A stretch of DNA of 64,000 nucleotides from Ceratodon purpureus (GCA_014871385.1 CM026430.1:2459040-2523039), one strand, 5' to 3'. Positions 10,738-24,425 are shown, counted from the first letter of the stretch. Numbers and translations are program-made. The notes: generated by a model not told the origin, from the sequence alone.

Positions 10738-11380
10738 CTATACCCCTCCCTCTCACGATCACGCGCCGCAAATTTGAACTCCACGGATGTCTGAAGATAC
10801 CAATAGAGGCTGCTCCCGAACACGATCGCGACGACTTTCTCTCCTGGTACTCCACCCCGCACTCCATTTTTCCAATCGCCGCTAAATCTTGTACCCCCCG
10901 ACGTGGTTGTCGCATTCCAGGACGCCGCCTCTCCGAAATCCGAATCCTCTGAATGAGTCCTTTGATCAATTGAACCCAAAAAATACAATTTCTCCCACAG
11001 AAACCCTGAGTGCTGGAGGTGGGAGGTGAAATGAAGTGGGGAATCCGCCACCCCGTCCTTCCCAACGACCCTGACCGGCTGCCCAGGTCACCAACGGCCA
11101 CCCGGAAATCTCGCTTAATCAGCGTACCCCCTACCCTTTATTCCCCGTCTACGCCTCGGTCGTCTACGCATCCACCCCGGAATACACGGATCCGCGCATA
11201 CAATCGAACCCACTGAACTGTAGTTCGCTCGGAAAATTCCCCGGAAAATCTCTCCGTCTGCTCCTCTTTGGTGCCGAACTCTTTCTAGTTACACCCCTTC
11301 GCTAATTCCGAACGATCCGAACGTTATAAGCCGTGACGTCGAGACCGTAGGCCGATTTGGCCTCCCACCTCCTTTAGGGG
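10738..11380 (-). promoter_or_regulatory. Putative transposase promoter and 5' UTR
   Basis: This GC-rich stretch lies between the right terminus and the transposase ATG. On the minus strand a TATAA lies at 11328-11324, about 55 bases inside the terminus, so the promoter may overlap the transposase-binding end. Open frames here (for example 10680-11051) do not join the transposase frame and are treated as untranslated. An interrupted palindrome GGCC-gattt-GGCC sits at 11351-11363. Confidence 0.3.
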
Positions 11381-11384
11381 TTAA

Positions 11385-12414
11385 GCCAATTCATTTCCTT
11401 CATTTCCAACTGTTGAAAACCTTGCATGGGTTGCCCTATAAGTGTGAAATTATACTGTAGACCATAAGTTTTGCTTTAAAAGTCTCTCAAGCCAAAAAAT
11501 ATATAACTCCATAAATTTCTTAGCATTTCATATACTCATTAAAGTTTCTAAAAATTACACTAAAAATTGACATTGTGAGAGCCTACCCTAAATCTCAAAA
11601 AATCCTCTTTTGCACATTTGTCTTTAAGCGACGAATTACGTAAGATTCAAGAAACTATCAATATTTGCAGATGGTCTCAAAATAGTGAAATACACCGTGA
11701 CTTTGATGAAGCTTTTAACTCTCATGACGTAATTCAAATAACCACTTATTTTATATTTTTTTATTGTTTAATTACTCGTGTCCTTACTAAATGAGAAAAT
11801 GAATATTGTGGCTCTAAACAAGGATCCAAGGAAGGGTTTTTAAGTCATTAGAACAAAAAAGGACTTAAGGTTGCTTTAGACATAGAGATCAAGCCAAGTT
11901 ATTATGTCAAAGGCACTTATGATTGGCCAAAATGCTCAATTTAGCCCCAAACCTTTTCCACTTAGAGGTCATGCTATCTTAGTGATATGAATTTTTGAAT
12001 CAAGAAATGCATGGTCTAGTATGGTCCGAGCTTGTTGAATTGGGTGCATTCAAAATGAAGGTCTGAAATTTGGCCTTGGAATCAATTTCAAATTTCAATT
12101 GTTTGTTAATTTATATACAATACGATATTTTTCAGATATCAAAATCTGTTAGATGATGTAAATTTTCTAGAGACGGAAAGGCCTTTAGATATGGGAGAAT
12201 CAGCCCATGTGATAATTTTGTTACAATGGGTAGTTGAGGCCGGCTTCTAGTCCAATAGGGGCAAAACTTCATACAATTGGCCTCTTGGAATCGGCTTGGC
12301 CTTAGGTGTAAATAAGCCCTTAATAACTAACTAGCAATTAATGAATGGTGTTGAAAGAACACACCTTCCAATTAGCATCCTTTTTAAAGTCATAACTACA
12401 GTGCTTATGCAGAG
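11385..12414. other. AT-rich intergenic DNA, no gene seen
   Basis: Composition drops sharply to AT-rich immediately after the TTAA at 11381-11384. No open frame with protein character is present. Nothing regulatory is recognised. Confidence 0.5.
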
Positions 12415-12416
12415 TA

Positions 12417-12682
12417 CTGTAACACCATAGCATGTTCATTTTTTGTCAAACAAATATTTATTTTTTTGGGAAAAATAAAATTTGTCCCTCAAATTTTATT
12501 TTTTTCTTGATTTCCTTTTTAGCAAAAAATCATTAAAAATAACCTCAAGAAACTTAGATATTCAAAATATCACCAAATTATTTTTTAAAAAATTAAAAAT
12601 TAATCTATTTTTGTTTTATTGTATTCATAATTTTTATTTTTTTGGGGAATTATTTATGAACAAACCTACTATGGTGTTACAG
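12417..12682. mobile_element. Mariner-type MITE, 14-bp TIR, TA duplication
   Basis: The left end CTGTAACACCATAG is matched perfectly by the reverse complement of the right end (CTATGGTGTTACAG). TA dinucleotides flank both ends (12415-12416 and 12683-12684). The interior is very AT-rich with no coding capacity. TA duplication with CTGT-type ends points to a Tc1/mariner-derived miniature element. A related, diverged copy lies at about 48508-48932. Confidence 0.75.
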
Positions 12683-15600
12683 TATAGCAATTGATGTGAG
12701 TCTGATCTTGAATCCTGGAAATTGAACAAGCACACACTAAAGGGGTATCACAAGCTTTTTACATTGATATCTAAAAACTAATTTGGACCATGATTAGCAA
12801 CATGAGGATATCACACAGCCCCACAGAATTTTCTTCTTTGAAAAAGAGACAAAGGTCTTTACTGCAAGCCATCCTCCAAATATTGCATCTAAAGACAAGC
12901 CATTTGGGTAACACAGATGAAGTCATTGCGGTCGGTCATAAAATCAGGTGAATCTTTGCTCTAAGTATCATTTGGTTTCTTTGAAGGCCAAGTTCAATAT
13001 CCTAAACAAGGATATTCTGTCCTTGCTAAGCAGATCAAAAGCAATTTAATTTGTCCCCACTAACAATTTAAATCGTGATCTACTGAAGCCAAACATTTTC
13101 CTGCCTAGGGTAACATAACAATATGTCTTTTAATAGCACTGCATCAAAATATGCAAGTAGGATATGCTTGACGTGCTCTCATTGTGATATGTGGACCTCT
13201 TCAAATGTTAATTATTTCAAAATGGGCATTACCAAGCTGTTTGTGTTGTTGCTTGCTTTGCAGCCATAAGTTATATGGTATGTTCACTGTTAACCCATAC
13301 GATCTTCCAACCTACGTGTTGACTATCAGGATACCGCTGTTCCAAAATTCTTATCCCTAGACCACAGAATCACAGATGGGTCCATTGTCATTACATCGTT
13401 GCTGTTCAAGGTAACTGTACTTATGGATTATGGAATGATAAACTTCACTTAAATTTTGGCCCTTCGGGTTGCTGAGTTTAGAAGCAAGCGGACGCAAATC
13501 CTCCTCAAAAGTAGACATACATGCAGCAACTGACCAATTCTTCTTGAAGGTCTCGCACCCAGCTACAAGTTAGCTCACAATGAGCTTCTTGGCGCATGTT
13601 GGAAGCCGAGTAATAGGCGATCCTAGACTGCTCGTTTTCCGAGGTGTGATGTACCAGGATGCTGGCGGTTGCCTCCGAATTGGGGGACCGCACGGTGATT
13701 GCCCGGTGGACCCTCTTCCATCCAGCTTTTGGACCAGATCAAGGTTTGTTAGAGCCTGGCCACAGGGGCTGTCTCGGGATACGGTGAACTTAATATTAGT
13801 GTTCCGTCTCACGCTACCACGCTGGGAGGCTTTACAGCCTCATGATCAATTTGTGGAGCGCAGAGAGTGAGCTTATCACAACTGAATGAACATCTCCACA
13901 GCTTTACTGTGGCTCTTGCTTTCTTCTCACTTTGTATGATGGTTGTTTGTCAAATTGTTTGATTACCCAGGTTGGTGTCTGTTAGTTGTTGTCTTGTCTC
14001 AGCTGAGCTCCTCAAGACAATCAGGTCGGATGGATGGGAGACACCACCCCAAAAGAGTAATCAATTCACAGATACTTGCAAGTGTGCAGATCAGTGAACA
14101 CTCTAAAATTCTGATAAGTGAAGTCACAAAATTCAAATCCTAATTTGCACTCCATGGCTGCATTTCAGACAATTGCACAAACTCTCGTTGTACAAGATGA
14201 CCAAATAGGATCCGTAGCTCTGGGTTTGCTGCCTGTTCTGTACAGTACAGTGTTTTGCTGATGATAAACTGCATGTGCTAGTGTACAGCGGAATCACCTC
14301 TCCAACCAGGGTGTGTACGAAATAGAGGAAACGGTGGATGGAATTTCCCTGCCATCTGATCTTCAGCACAAGTGATCGTCCTGCAGGAGACAAAGGCACA
14401 CTCTGCAGGCTGCCCAGAGAACATTGAGTGAATTCACAAAGTTCTGTTTCAAATGGGCTAAATTTTCCGTTCCCCGCCCTGGACCTCGGTCGGTTTTTCT
14501 CTTTTCCTTGCAATGACAACGTTCATTTGCGTTATTTTTTTATTTTTTTAATGGGATAAATTGATGTAAGCTTGCCTCAGTAATACTTTGCTGGGCTGGA
14601 CTCACTGGTTCCTACATTTCATGGATTCTAATTAACAAACATTGGATCATATTGCAGACTCCAGATCAGGAACATAGAGGAGTTCCTTGTTCTCTAGATA
14701 TATTTTGAGAGGCCCAAGTTGGACGGATCCGATTCCTCTCTCCAACTTCATTTGAAATAACTCACAATCACTTCATGCTGGCAGCTATGGTTTACTAAGG
14801 TATCAAAATCCATATTGAATAAAGCAGGGATTTTCCGCAAAAAGAATTGAATTATACTAGAGCACCCTTGTTGGGTCGCCCACCGCTGAACAAATATTTA
14901 TCTTTTTGTAAAATAAGGTTTGACTCTCAAAGAATGAACTTATATATTGATTTTTGTGTTATACAAAAAATCAAAAGATAGATAGTCTCCAATACCTTAG
15001 AAATATGTAAAGATCACTAAAACATTTTTAATGTATCTTTGTTTTAATGTCCTTATATTTTCCCCGTTTTTTTTTTTTTTTTCTCAGAATTATCTTCGGA
15101 CATACCAGCTATGTGCTAAGTTATGTGGATTCTGAACCAGGAAATCCAGCATGCTTAGATGCTACAGCCTTTTTCATCAGTTGTAAGTACGAAGCCTTTG
15201 TCTATCACAAGACCGGGTTTGCCTGGTTGGGCCCAACAAAGCATTCACAGCGAGGCTCCCAGAATTGAAGGCCCTCCTCCAAAATCACATGTGGCTAGTT
15301 GGCCCGTTGGGTACCTGATTAGTTAATGTTGTAGCTGCCATGGCTTCTCTCTGAATTGGGATTCAAAGATAGCCAATTCCGAGGAAGGTTAAGAGGAAAA
15401 ATATGCAATGTGGACCAAGGCTAAGCATCTGCAATGTGCATGCCAACAAAGTTGGCAAAATCTTCTTTCCGAGCCGCCGGAGAAATAGTTACCTGGAGAG
15501 CTCAGTCGCATTGATTGTGTATTTATTTCTTGGAAATTCAAATAAGTCTTCTCAAAGAACTCCAGCTGTTATCTTTTGGGGATTTTGTGCGCAGCCTTTT

Positions 15601-18600
15601 TCAAAAAATTGCATTGGTCTGGTAGGTTCTGGAATAATTTGCAACTAATTAGTAAATTAATATTTCAGGAGCGGGCATGGTAGGACATGGTGTTTGGATG
15701 GCAAGTATATTCATATGTTCTAACTACTATGTCAAGCCCACCATTTGATCAAACTGGTGTGCACATCCATTCTCTTTAGCTTCGCCAAGAAAACACTAGA
15801 GCAAAGAGTGTCAGAAACAACCACAATTGATGCCCAATTTCATCACCCAAAAAAAGATTTTTTGTGTTGAAATAAGCAACCCTTTGTAATATACTAAAAT
15901 GTGGATTTAGTCATGCTCTATGGACAAAGAAAACTATAGAAAAAATTGCTTATTCCAATAGTACAAAGTGTAAGTATTTTCCAAAGATTAATGATATGGA
16001 ATGAAATGAGTAAAAATGTTAACTTCCGCAAATAAGCCCATGACCCAAGAGCAAAGATATTTTGAAACCTTATATTTCCACTAGAGTTATCTTAGAAACT
16101 TCATAAATCTTACTAAATTGTAAAAGAAAAAAGTTTTCTACAAACAAGTTGTCACATTGGAATCATGCAAGTACATGAAGTTAATTCAACATACTTGCAA
16201 CTTCTTAATTTATGAGAAACCCATTGTTGAAGGGCTCTAATGCAACCATATTTCTGTAATGAATTGTAGAAGCAGGAGCAAATGCCCTAGGATTGATGCT
16301 CAATATGTTCTTTATAAATTCAGTGATATTTCAATCTCATACAATCATAATAGCAGCAATAAAACATGAAAAGGTGATTTGGTTTCAAACTCACCAATTG
16401 TACAAAGTTTGTACATAATCTTGACAAATAAAATACAAGGTGAAGTCTATATTTCTTTATATTACACTTGATTCTTTCACACTTACAAAATAAGAAGAAA
16501 AAATCCAATCTCTAAAGAAGACTTACATGAATTAAGTATATGTTTGTTCCACCAATAAATCCACGTCCATGGAACAAAGAATTAGAGATTACACACTAAA
16601 AGAAATCAATGGAGAGACCACTAAGCTTTTCCATATTTGTGAACCACATGGAACAAGAAAATAAGATAATATTCAATCATCACTCATGGAATCAAGTCAA
16701 ATGTTGGATAACACATTTTAATCCTTTAGTGTTGTATTCTAATGGAGTCTAAAATTATTTCAATGATATTTTGTTGAAAGCACATTATGCCATATGGAGT
16801 TTGGTACATTTTAGTATAAATCTCTTCATATTGAAGTTAAATCACTATAATCTGAAGAAAATATAAACTTCTAAGGTTTGAATATTTAGAGGCTCATATT
16901 TTTCAAACAAACAAAACAATATCCATACCTCACATGAACCATTCTCTTAAGAAATGGAAATATGCACAATCATTGACAATCATTGTTTTTATCTAAGGTT
17001 TAGTCTTTGAAACCTCACATCTCTTTAAGACCTCGTAGAAATAGTATTATGAAGTTGCTTTTTAATTTGATAAACACATGGTTTCATGTATTATGATTTT
17101 ATGATTTTCAAGTATTTTCCTACACATTCAACCAAATGCCAAACCTTGGTTGTATTTTCTTATCAAAAAGCTTGGATCAGTCTACTTTGCTTTTCCATAG
17201 CTCACAATTCAATCACTTTCTTGTGAAGACAAAGAACTCTGACCTCAAAGGAACCGGCGTGAATATAGTGTTTGTTCATTCTATTCACTAATTTGATGCC
17301 AGTGGACAAAGAGTAGTAAATCTAGAGCTACTTCCGCGGTTCGGAGGCAAACACTTTTTATACTAAGCGCCTTAGAGACAACCGACATGTTGTCTCCTCC
17401 AAGGTCTTTTTGGGTAGAACTTAATAACATTTTTAATTCCCATAGTCTTAGAACCGGTATAGTCTTAGATCCGGTGTAGAATAGATTTGTAGTAACCACT
17501 AATGACCACCCTAAACAACTTTTTAGAACAAAACCTTGGATTCAACTTCACGGGCTTTTGACATATTTGCATTATTCATTGCTCTATTCAAAATTTATAC
17601 CAATTCTAACCAATAATTTGGAGCCATGCAACACGGGCTTTTCATTGGGTAGAATATTCTACAATTTCCAGTGATGTACAATTTGTGCATGCATAACCAA
17701 ACAAAACATGTACTGATAGACTGGAATATGTGTTCACACTCCCGTCTACTTATCTGTACTATGACTTTCCATGGCTGTTTTAAGTTTCAGCATTCCATGC
17801 TTTGTGTACTCTTTGCATAAGACAATCCTTTGCAAATCCTCAATCACATGGCATTTGATTTACGATGATTCAGTGCATGTATGGACAAAACAGAAATTGT
17901 CACTTCCAGTTCATGCAGGCCAATGCATTTGTTTCAAAAATAAATATAAAAATCATGCAGGCCCAGTACAATTCCAAATCTGAGCTAAGGGGAGCAAAAG
18001 CTCATCTGGCCGGATGGAATGCTCACATTGAAGTAAGGTAGGACAAGAAGAACCGGACCTCAGAAGTCCACTGTTTCTCCTGGACATTTGTCCAATGAGG
18101 GATGTAATCATTCTTTGCAAAGAAACTCGTTCAATTGCGCAAAGAAACAAAAAAAAAAAAAAAAAACAAAAAAGAAACAAAAAAACAAAAAAAAAAAAAA
18201 CAAAAAAAAAAAAAAAAAAAACAAATCAAAACAAGAAGAAGAAGAAAGAAGAGAACCAGACCATTTTGGAATTTTGATTTATTTTGAATTCTGAACTTTT
18301 TGGGAAACAAGAGCACCATTTAGAAATTGCCTTAGAAGAACAAATACTTTAGTGGTATTCCAAAAGGTACCTTACATCAATGTCAGGGTTGGCACAAATT
18401 AATTAGAATTCTGAATGTTGAAATGTTTGAGGAAATTCAGTACAAAATGTTGAAACTTTGAGAAAAATTGTCCATATTTTTTCATAAAGAATTAAGAAAA
18501 GCCAATAAGAATATGGTGGACAAAACTCCTAAAATGTATCATGATCAAAGAGATTGATTTTTCACGCCGTCCCTCTCTCTGCCCAACTAGGCCTGGGACA

Positions 18601-20742
18601 TGTTCCGGATGGCCCTTCTATGAAGCCTCCGGTGTGCTCGTACTCGTCTCATTTTTAAAAATGAACCAATTAATGTCTTTCAAATTTGCCAAATAGCCTG
18701 GCGAGACACCATATGTGTTGGCATGGCCCGTAGGTCTCTTATTCTTGAAAATTGGAAGAACCTCCATTCTCTTTAGTGGCGGTTTACTCCGGCCCTTATA
18801 ATAAACCTGCGGCCCCTCATTTAGGACCCTAATTGATGTATTTCGCTTTTTCCTCTCCCGGTTATTACTAGGTGCGGGGGGATTTTTGCACTAATGGACT
18901 ATCACCGCTTTCTAAAAATTGATTTTGTTTATTTTTGTTACGACTAAATTGGAAATTTATTGTAGTGACATTCCATTATATTATAATATCTGATTGTTGA
19001 TTTTGATATAGAACTCCGTTATGAATATTGTATAAAATTTGGTATAAACCCAGATACAAAGTAAAAACGAATATAAAACTCTAGCATATACAAAAGTAAT
19101 ATAAACATGTTGCTAGGTTCTATAGAATATTATTTAAGAGACAGTACATATTCAAGGTAGGTTTTCATTTCAACTAATACATCTTTCAAATAATAATCTA
19201 ATTAGAATCTAAAATTTTAGTGATCTTGAAAATTCTAGAAAATGCAAACCACAATTCCAGATTCTAAAAGCTTGAATTACATTTTGTCATAAGTCTCTCA
19301 AAGACTCTAAAACGATCCCGCCGATAGTAATACCCAACATACTCAGTACATTATTGGTTCAAGTTAAAGATTATAGATGGCGCAAAAACTTATTGGACGC
19401 AGACTCTAATCAAAGATGTGGTGGTAGTCATGTATGAACCAACTCTCAGAAGAATTATTTAAAGCCATCAGTGAATGCTTTAGACCTTCCACCATCACCA
19501 TACTTCGCGATTTTATTTTTTATTTTTATTTTTTTTGAAACAAGAGGGTGAAACCTCATAGTATTAATGAAGAGACATGACACCCCAAAATCAAGGGAGA
19601 CAGGCCTCCCTGGCAAATTTTTTTTTTAATTATTTTCAAGACACACACAGGTTTAGAAGAACCCATCTGAAAGGGACTCAGTAAAACTGGCCCGACTTTG
19701 GCCAAGTCAGATGCCACTTGATAGTGGAATCGCTCTGAACGCCTATGAAGGGGTTTTGATCCAAAGGGAATCGAAGCAAAGAAGGAACCGAGACGCTTGG
19801 ACGGGATAAAGATCAGTAAAAGTCTGAGTGCGAAGCCATGCCCCACGACCATGATCCAGGAGAAGCTCCCAGAGAACCTGCTCAATCCGGGTAGCGGGCC
19901 AAGTCTCTATACTTCGGGACTTCAAGGCATTGTTGCAATAACCAGGTTAGGTCTTAAACCGGTCTCTATTAATTTCTACTTCAAGCATGCCTCAAAATCC
20001 AGTTAATAGAGACCAAACTTCACAAAGCACGTTTGAAAATGGCAAATGTCAAGATTCCAAGCTACAATAGGATCACCATTGAATCCTATCAAACACTCAA
20101 TTTGTACACGAGGCTTCCTCCCTACAAATACAACGACACCATCATTCTTCTTGCTAAGTGGCATGTTACATTCTAGTGACTTCTACATTTGTAACAAAAT
20201 GAAGAAAAGAATAAATTTCCAATTTATGTAAAGTACACTTTTTTTCTTGATATAGAAAGTAATAATGGATATGATGTTTTTATTCAAATTTAGGATTTTA
20301 ATATGACATCTTTAAATCAATGTGAACTATGAAAAAACATATAGACGGATGAATGGATAAATAGATTGATTGATAGATCAATATATAACCTAATCTATCA
20401 AATGAACTTTACAATGATGTATCTTCAATTAATAGAATATTGTATTGTGTTTGCAAAGTAATGATTACAATGGTTGCACCTTATGTAACAAATGTTTTTG
20501 CTGTTTTGTATGACTCCTACTTGACTCATTTTTAAAATTCAAAATTAACCCACTTATAACTTTCTTAATTCAAAGAAAGTACCCCACTTACAATAGTTTT
20601 TTCCTTGAACATGTATCCCTTGTATCTTCTCTTGTTTATTGGCTGTTACATTAGATAAATTGTTCTTCTTTCATCCTTTCTCAGCTTGCAAGCTCTGGAG
20701 TGGGCTCTGGTCACCTTAGAACTAAGCCGTATCATTTTCCTG

Positions 20743-21429
20743 CTACCGCTTATTTGACCTCTTTGTTAATGATAATTTTAGAAAAAAATGAAGTAAAAAA
20801 TGTTTACAAGTGATAAGGTTGATGGCACTGTTACCACTGCGCATAGTTGCCTTATTGTTGGTTTGATACGAATCATATAGTGGGCAATGTTCCTTCTCGT
20901 ACAACACCCATTTACAACAATTCATTGAGTCAATGTAGAAAATGATGAATTCTAGTTTGATCTCCGGCATGAAATCTGATGGCATACTGACCAATGGCCA
21001 TGCCACGAGATCAAACCAGACCCAATAGCAATGTGAGCGTAGGTTGCCAATGGGATTGACACAATTCGGTTCACATCGAACGAGGAACGTATACTCTGTT
21101 GCCATACTTCTGAGGGACCAACTAATCATTTGAATGTATGATACTAGTTTGGATTGTTCAATACCACCAGTAAGTAGGAAGAAAATGTCAAAACTTGTGA
21201 AGTTCAGTTTTAAAAGAACTGAAAGTAGTTTGCAATATATGCCAAGTCTGTGGTACATGTAGGTGGGCATATACAACAACAATGTGAGGGCCCATTTGTA
21301 CGAAGGACCGTGACTACTGCCCAAGTGAGGAAGGGGATATTTTTGTGACCGAGAGAAGTTTAGGAATGGCCAAAACTGAGATGAAGTGAAATTGAAAATT
21401 ATTTCTTGAAGGACCATGTTGCTTTCCAT
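20743..21429 (-). other. Unassigned 228-residue open frame
   Basis: This is the longest open frame in the AT-rich desert. Composition is ordinary (Phe/Leu/Ser-rich) with possible hydrophobic stretches but no clear membrane topology, repeat or motif. No splice or promoter context is apparent. It may be a decayed transposon coding relic or a chance frame. I do not recognise it and assign no function. Confidence 0.2.
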
Positions 21430-21702
21430 TGTGTACGATGAAGTTGGACGGAGGAGAATGCAATCAGAGCATGAAAGAAGGTGTGTTGATTTTTACATGA
21501 CATAATAAAAGGATGGAAAAAATTTGAACACATGAAAAAATAAATTGTATTCATATACATGTATTTGAAGTTGGAGTTGTAGTTTTGTAGTACTAGGCAT
21601 CCGATATTCTTTATCAAGTTGAAGATGAAGGCTACTTCACACTAGGCTGAAATTTGATGGACATTGTAAGAGTCCAAAGTCTTAGGTTGTAGAGAGAGAG
21701 AA

Positions 21703-21830
21703 AGAGAGAGAAACTTTGGTCTCTGGAGGAGACCGATGTGAATTAAGTGTATGTTCGATCTACCCCCAATCCAAAGTCCACAAGCCAAAAGTATGAAAAT
21801 AAAGATCTACTCCCCTTTTCAAGAGTAAAA
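21703..21830 (+). repeat. Dispersed repeat, copy 1
   Basis: This ~128 bp segment begins with GA repeats and AAACTTTGGTCT, then GAGGAGACCGATGTGAATTA, then AAAGATCTACTCC. It matches 47794-47917 over its whole length at roughly 80 percent. Shorter relatives of the core (ACCGGYGTGAATA...GTTTGTTC or similar) occur near 17252 and 22189, and weakly near 16530. It is probably a fragment of an old high-copy element. Confidence 0.6.
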
Positions 21831-23749
21831 ACCTGGATCTTAGGTTGTAAAATTACATCAAAATGAAACAAGTAAAGCTTTTTGGCGGTCAAAATATGAA
21901 GCTAAAAAATCCAAATTAATAAACCTGTCATGACAAAGCTTGTAAAGCATGACCATTATTTTTATGGACCAAAAAATTTAATTTTCTATACATAGTTTTA
22001 CCAAAACAATTGGCAGGTTCTTGAAGAAGAATTGGTTCCATCATTTGTTGGTCCAAATCTTCCTTGAAGCTAAAATTCACGGAAGTGCCAAAATGGAGGC
22101 ATTTTGATTACCAACAAGCTTTCAAGTTCTAACTACGTTTGACGTACAAGTGGTCAAAGAAGAAGATAAATTTTAGTTTCAAAGGAAACCGGTGTGAATA
22201 AAATGTCTTTTTGTCTATTAATAAATCTACGTCAATAATATATAAGGTTGGTAATATAGACTTACACCCCCCCCCCCTTTTAAGAACAATTATCTAATCA
22301 TTAACCCCTAAAGAACTAGGATTGTTTTCCCCTCGAAACACCAAGAACAAGTTATTTTCAATCTTTGCTGAAACTAAAAATTCAAATGTCTTGAATTTTC
22401 AAAAAACACAACTCCACATTTTCAATTCAAAAAATTGGTATTGTAATAGGTAAATGACTTAAAGATTGACCAAAAAAATTCAAAATAAGAAACCCAAATA
22501 CTTGCCTCTCCAAAGAATATAGGTGGATAAAGGTATAAAATGATAGTAAAACCTAAATTACTATTTTTTAAAACATAAAATAAAATTACATCAATTTCAA
22601 CTTTGAATGTTTTGTAGGAATCAATTGTAACATTTTTTTTAAAATTTAATATTTGAAAAATGTTGAAATTTAATTTAAAATGAGACTTCAAAGTTTTTTT
22701 TGTTAAGATTTTTGGCAAGTGTCCACAAAACATGGCTTTTGTATCATTTGCTTGACTTATCAAAATGCAATGAATCAAAGCTTCCTAAATTCATGAAAAC
22801 CTATACAATATATATTTTTTATTTTAAATTTAAAAAATGATTTAAGAATTGTTTTAGCCCTATCCTTGCTGATCTGAATTGGGGTGAAATCTTAAAAACC
22901 TCATAACTTTCTCCATATTTATTAAAACTTACTAAGATTTTTTTAATTTTGAAAGGTCTAACAAATCTTTACCTTCACAAAAAGTTTTAGAAAAACAAAT
23001 TTTTGGTTGCAATTATATGTATTTGCCCAAAATCCGTACATGACCATTTTGGTCTTGGTAGTCCTTTAGAGGTTAATTAGAGAATTGGAATCAATATTTA
23101 ATAATTAGGGGCAATTGATAACATGATACATAAAAATTAAATTTTAGAATAATGTCAATTTGTATCTCGAATGGTCAAATTTTGTGTGTGATATTTATTT
23201 AGTCATGGACTCATTTTTATTAAATGAAGTAGTAAAGTCATATATTTGATTCATGTTCATAATTTGGTGGATTCATTTGAGTAGGTATGTGATATACACT
23301 AGATTAGCAATGCTAAGTGAGCAATAGCAGACAATAAAATAGTTTACCATTCAACAAGCCTTCTATATAATAAAAGAGAAGTATTTTAAATTGCAATGAA
23401 ATAAAATAGTTTTAAGTACTAAAAAACCTTTTGTTTTATTATAGTGGATCGTGTAGTTGTGGAAGATGTTACGGACATTTCTATTCTTTTTTTGTGAAAA
23501 AGGATAGACATGACATTGTGGATGGCAATAGTATTGATATTTTAAAGACATTTCTAATGAAAAATTTAGATAATATGTGTAGCAAAACTTGATTTAATTA
23601 TAATGACTATAAATGAATCTACTTTCCATCTTCTAAAAATAATACTATTAATGAGTAATTAATGTTTTTATGAGATTTATTTATAGAACCTCAAATGGGC
23701 ATTCTGAAATTTCGAGCAGGATTCTACAACGTCAATTTTGGACGTGACT

Positions 23750-24425
23750 TCTGAATTTTTTTAGTGAATGTTACCACAGGTTATGGCCTTCACTGCAGTC
23801 AAGGACGACATCTTCGGTAGAGACTACCAGTCGTGGCGGCCTCCACTAGCGGCAGATATAGTATAAGAAGCTTAGGTTGTAGTTAGAAGCTCTCTCTTTT
23901 TACTCGACTCAGGACTATTGAGTTAGGGTTCTGCGTACCTGCAGACTGCGGCCTAGAGCCAAACACTACTGTTTCCTTGACGCCATTCTCTCTTGGCCGA
24001 CCTCTCAAAGACTACGTACTTGATAAAAACTACTCTCTCCTATTGCTCACTTCCACTCTTCTCCTGTGTATGTTGACTGCTGTGAATGATCTTCTTCCTT
24101 ACTTCTCCCTTGCTAGCTGAGAGCACCGACCCTCACTAACCTCTCCTTCGCTCACTGCCCTTGGGCCAGAACCTCTCTTGGACGACCTGGACACCACAAC
24201 GGAACGAAACTACCCTTCCCCTTCCTCCGACCGAGGCCAGGGCGACTCGTTCCCTCTTCCCTGCCCCCTTGTAACGGTTGAGTGTCCCTCCCACGCGATA
24301 CCCGTACCCTCCATCCGGGTATTAAGGACGTCCGGGTCTCACTCGAGGACCTCCTTGGACCCCTCTGACTCCCCTGAGTACATCTCCCCTAAGCCCTCGT
24401 CACCATCCCACGACCCCAACTAACA
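23750..24425 (+). other. GC-richer insert, possible LTR or gene-fragment relic
   Basis: This patch contrasts with its AT-rich surroundings. It contains a TATA-like ATATAGTATAAG near 23857, followed by pyrimidine-rich leader-like sequence, then an 81-residue Ser/Pro-rich frame at 24178-24423 (ends SPSHDPN) with no domain. A retroelement leader or a host gene fragment are both possible. No tRNA primer-binding site or second LTR is seen. Confidence 0.25.

Larger units (their letters stand above)
400..11380 (-). mobile_element. Large piggyBac-superfamily transposon carrying extra genes
   Basis: Left end: TTAA (396-399) followed by CCCCTTTTGCAGGTTGG. Right end, read inward on the minus strand: TTAA (11381-11384) followed by CCCCTAAAGGAGGTGGG. 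The two ends agree at 12 of the first 17 positions. TTAA target duplication and C-rich termini are hallmarks of piggyBac. The whole block is GC-rich, and the composition switches to AT-rich at the right TTAA. Inside are a piggyBac transposase with intact catalytic residues, a two-B3-domain protein gene, an acidic orphan exon and a captured D2HGDH exon, all on the minus strand. A 9-mer ACGGTCTCG lies in inverted orientation near both ends (920-928; complement at 11340-11348). Strand is given as that of the transposase. At ~11 kb it is several times longer than a typical animal piggyBac. The left end is less certain than the right, because an 8-mer such as TTAACCCC can occur by chance once in a window this size. 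Confidence 0.75.
12685..23700. other. AT-rich gene desert with small GC-rich patches
   Basis: No gene can be supported in this 11 kb. Slightly GC-richer patches with short unplaced open frames lie at ~13500-14520, ~15090-15650, ~18550-18870 and ~19550-19960. The last has two overlapping minus frames (up to 109 residues) that look like a decayed coding relic of unknown origin. A minus-strand frame of 228 residues at 20743-21429 has no recognisable domain. A-rich low-complexity DNA fills 18148-18245, and a 12-13 base C run lies near 22266. Confidence 0.5.

Noticed and set aside
14133..14519. 128-residue minus-strand frame
   Set aside because: No domain, no splice or promoter context, and ordinary chance length for this composition.
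18088..18319. Three overlapping short open frames
   Set aside because: They are produced by an A-rich low-complexity run that reads as poly-Lys or poly-Phe.
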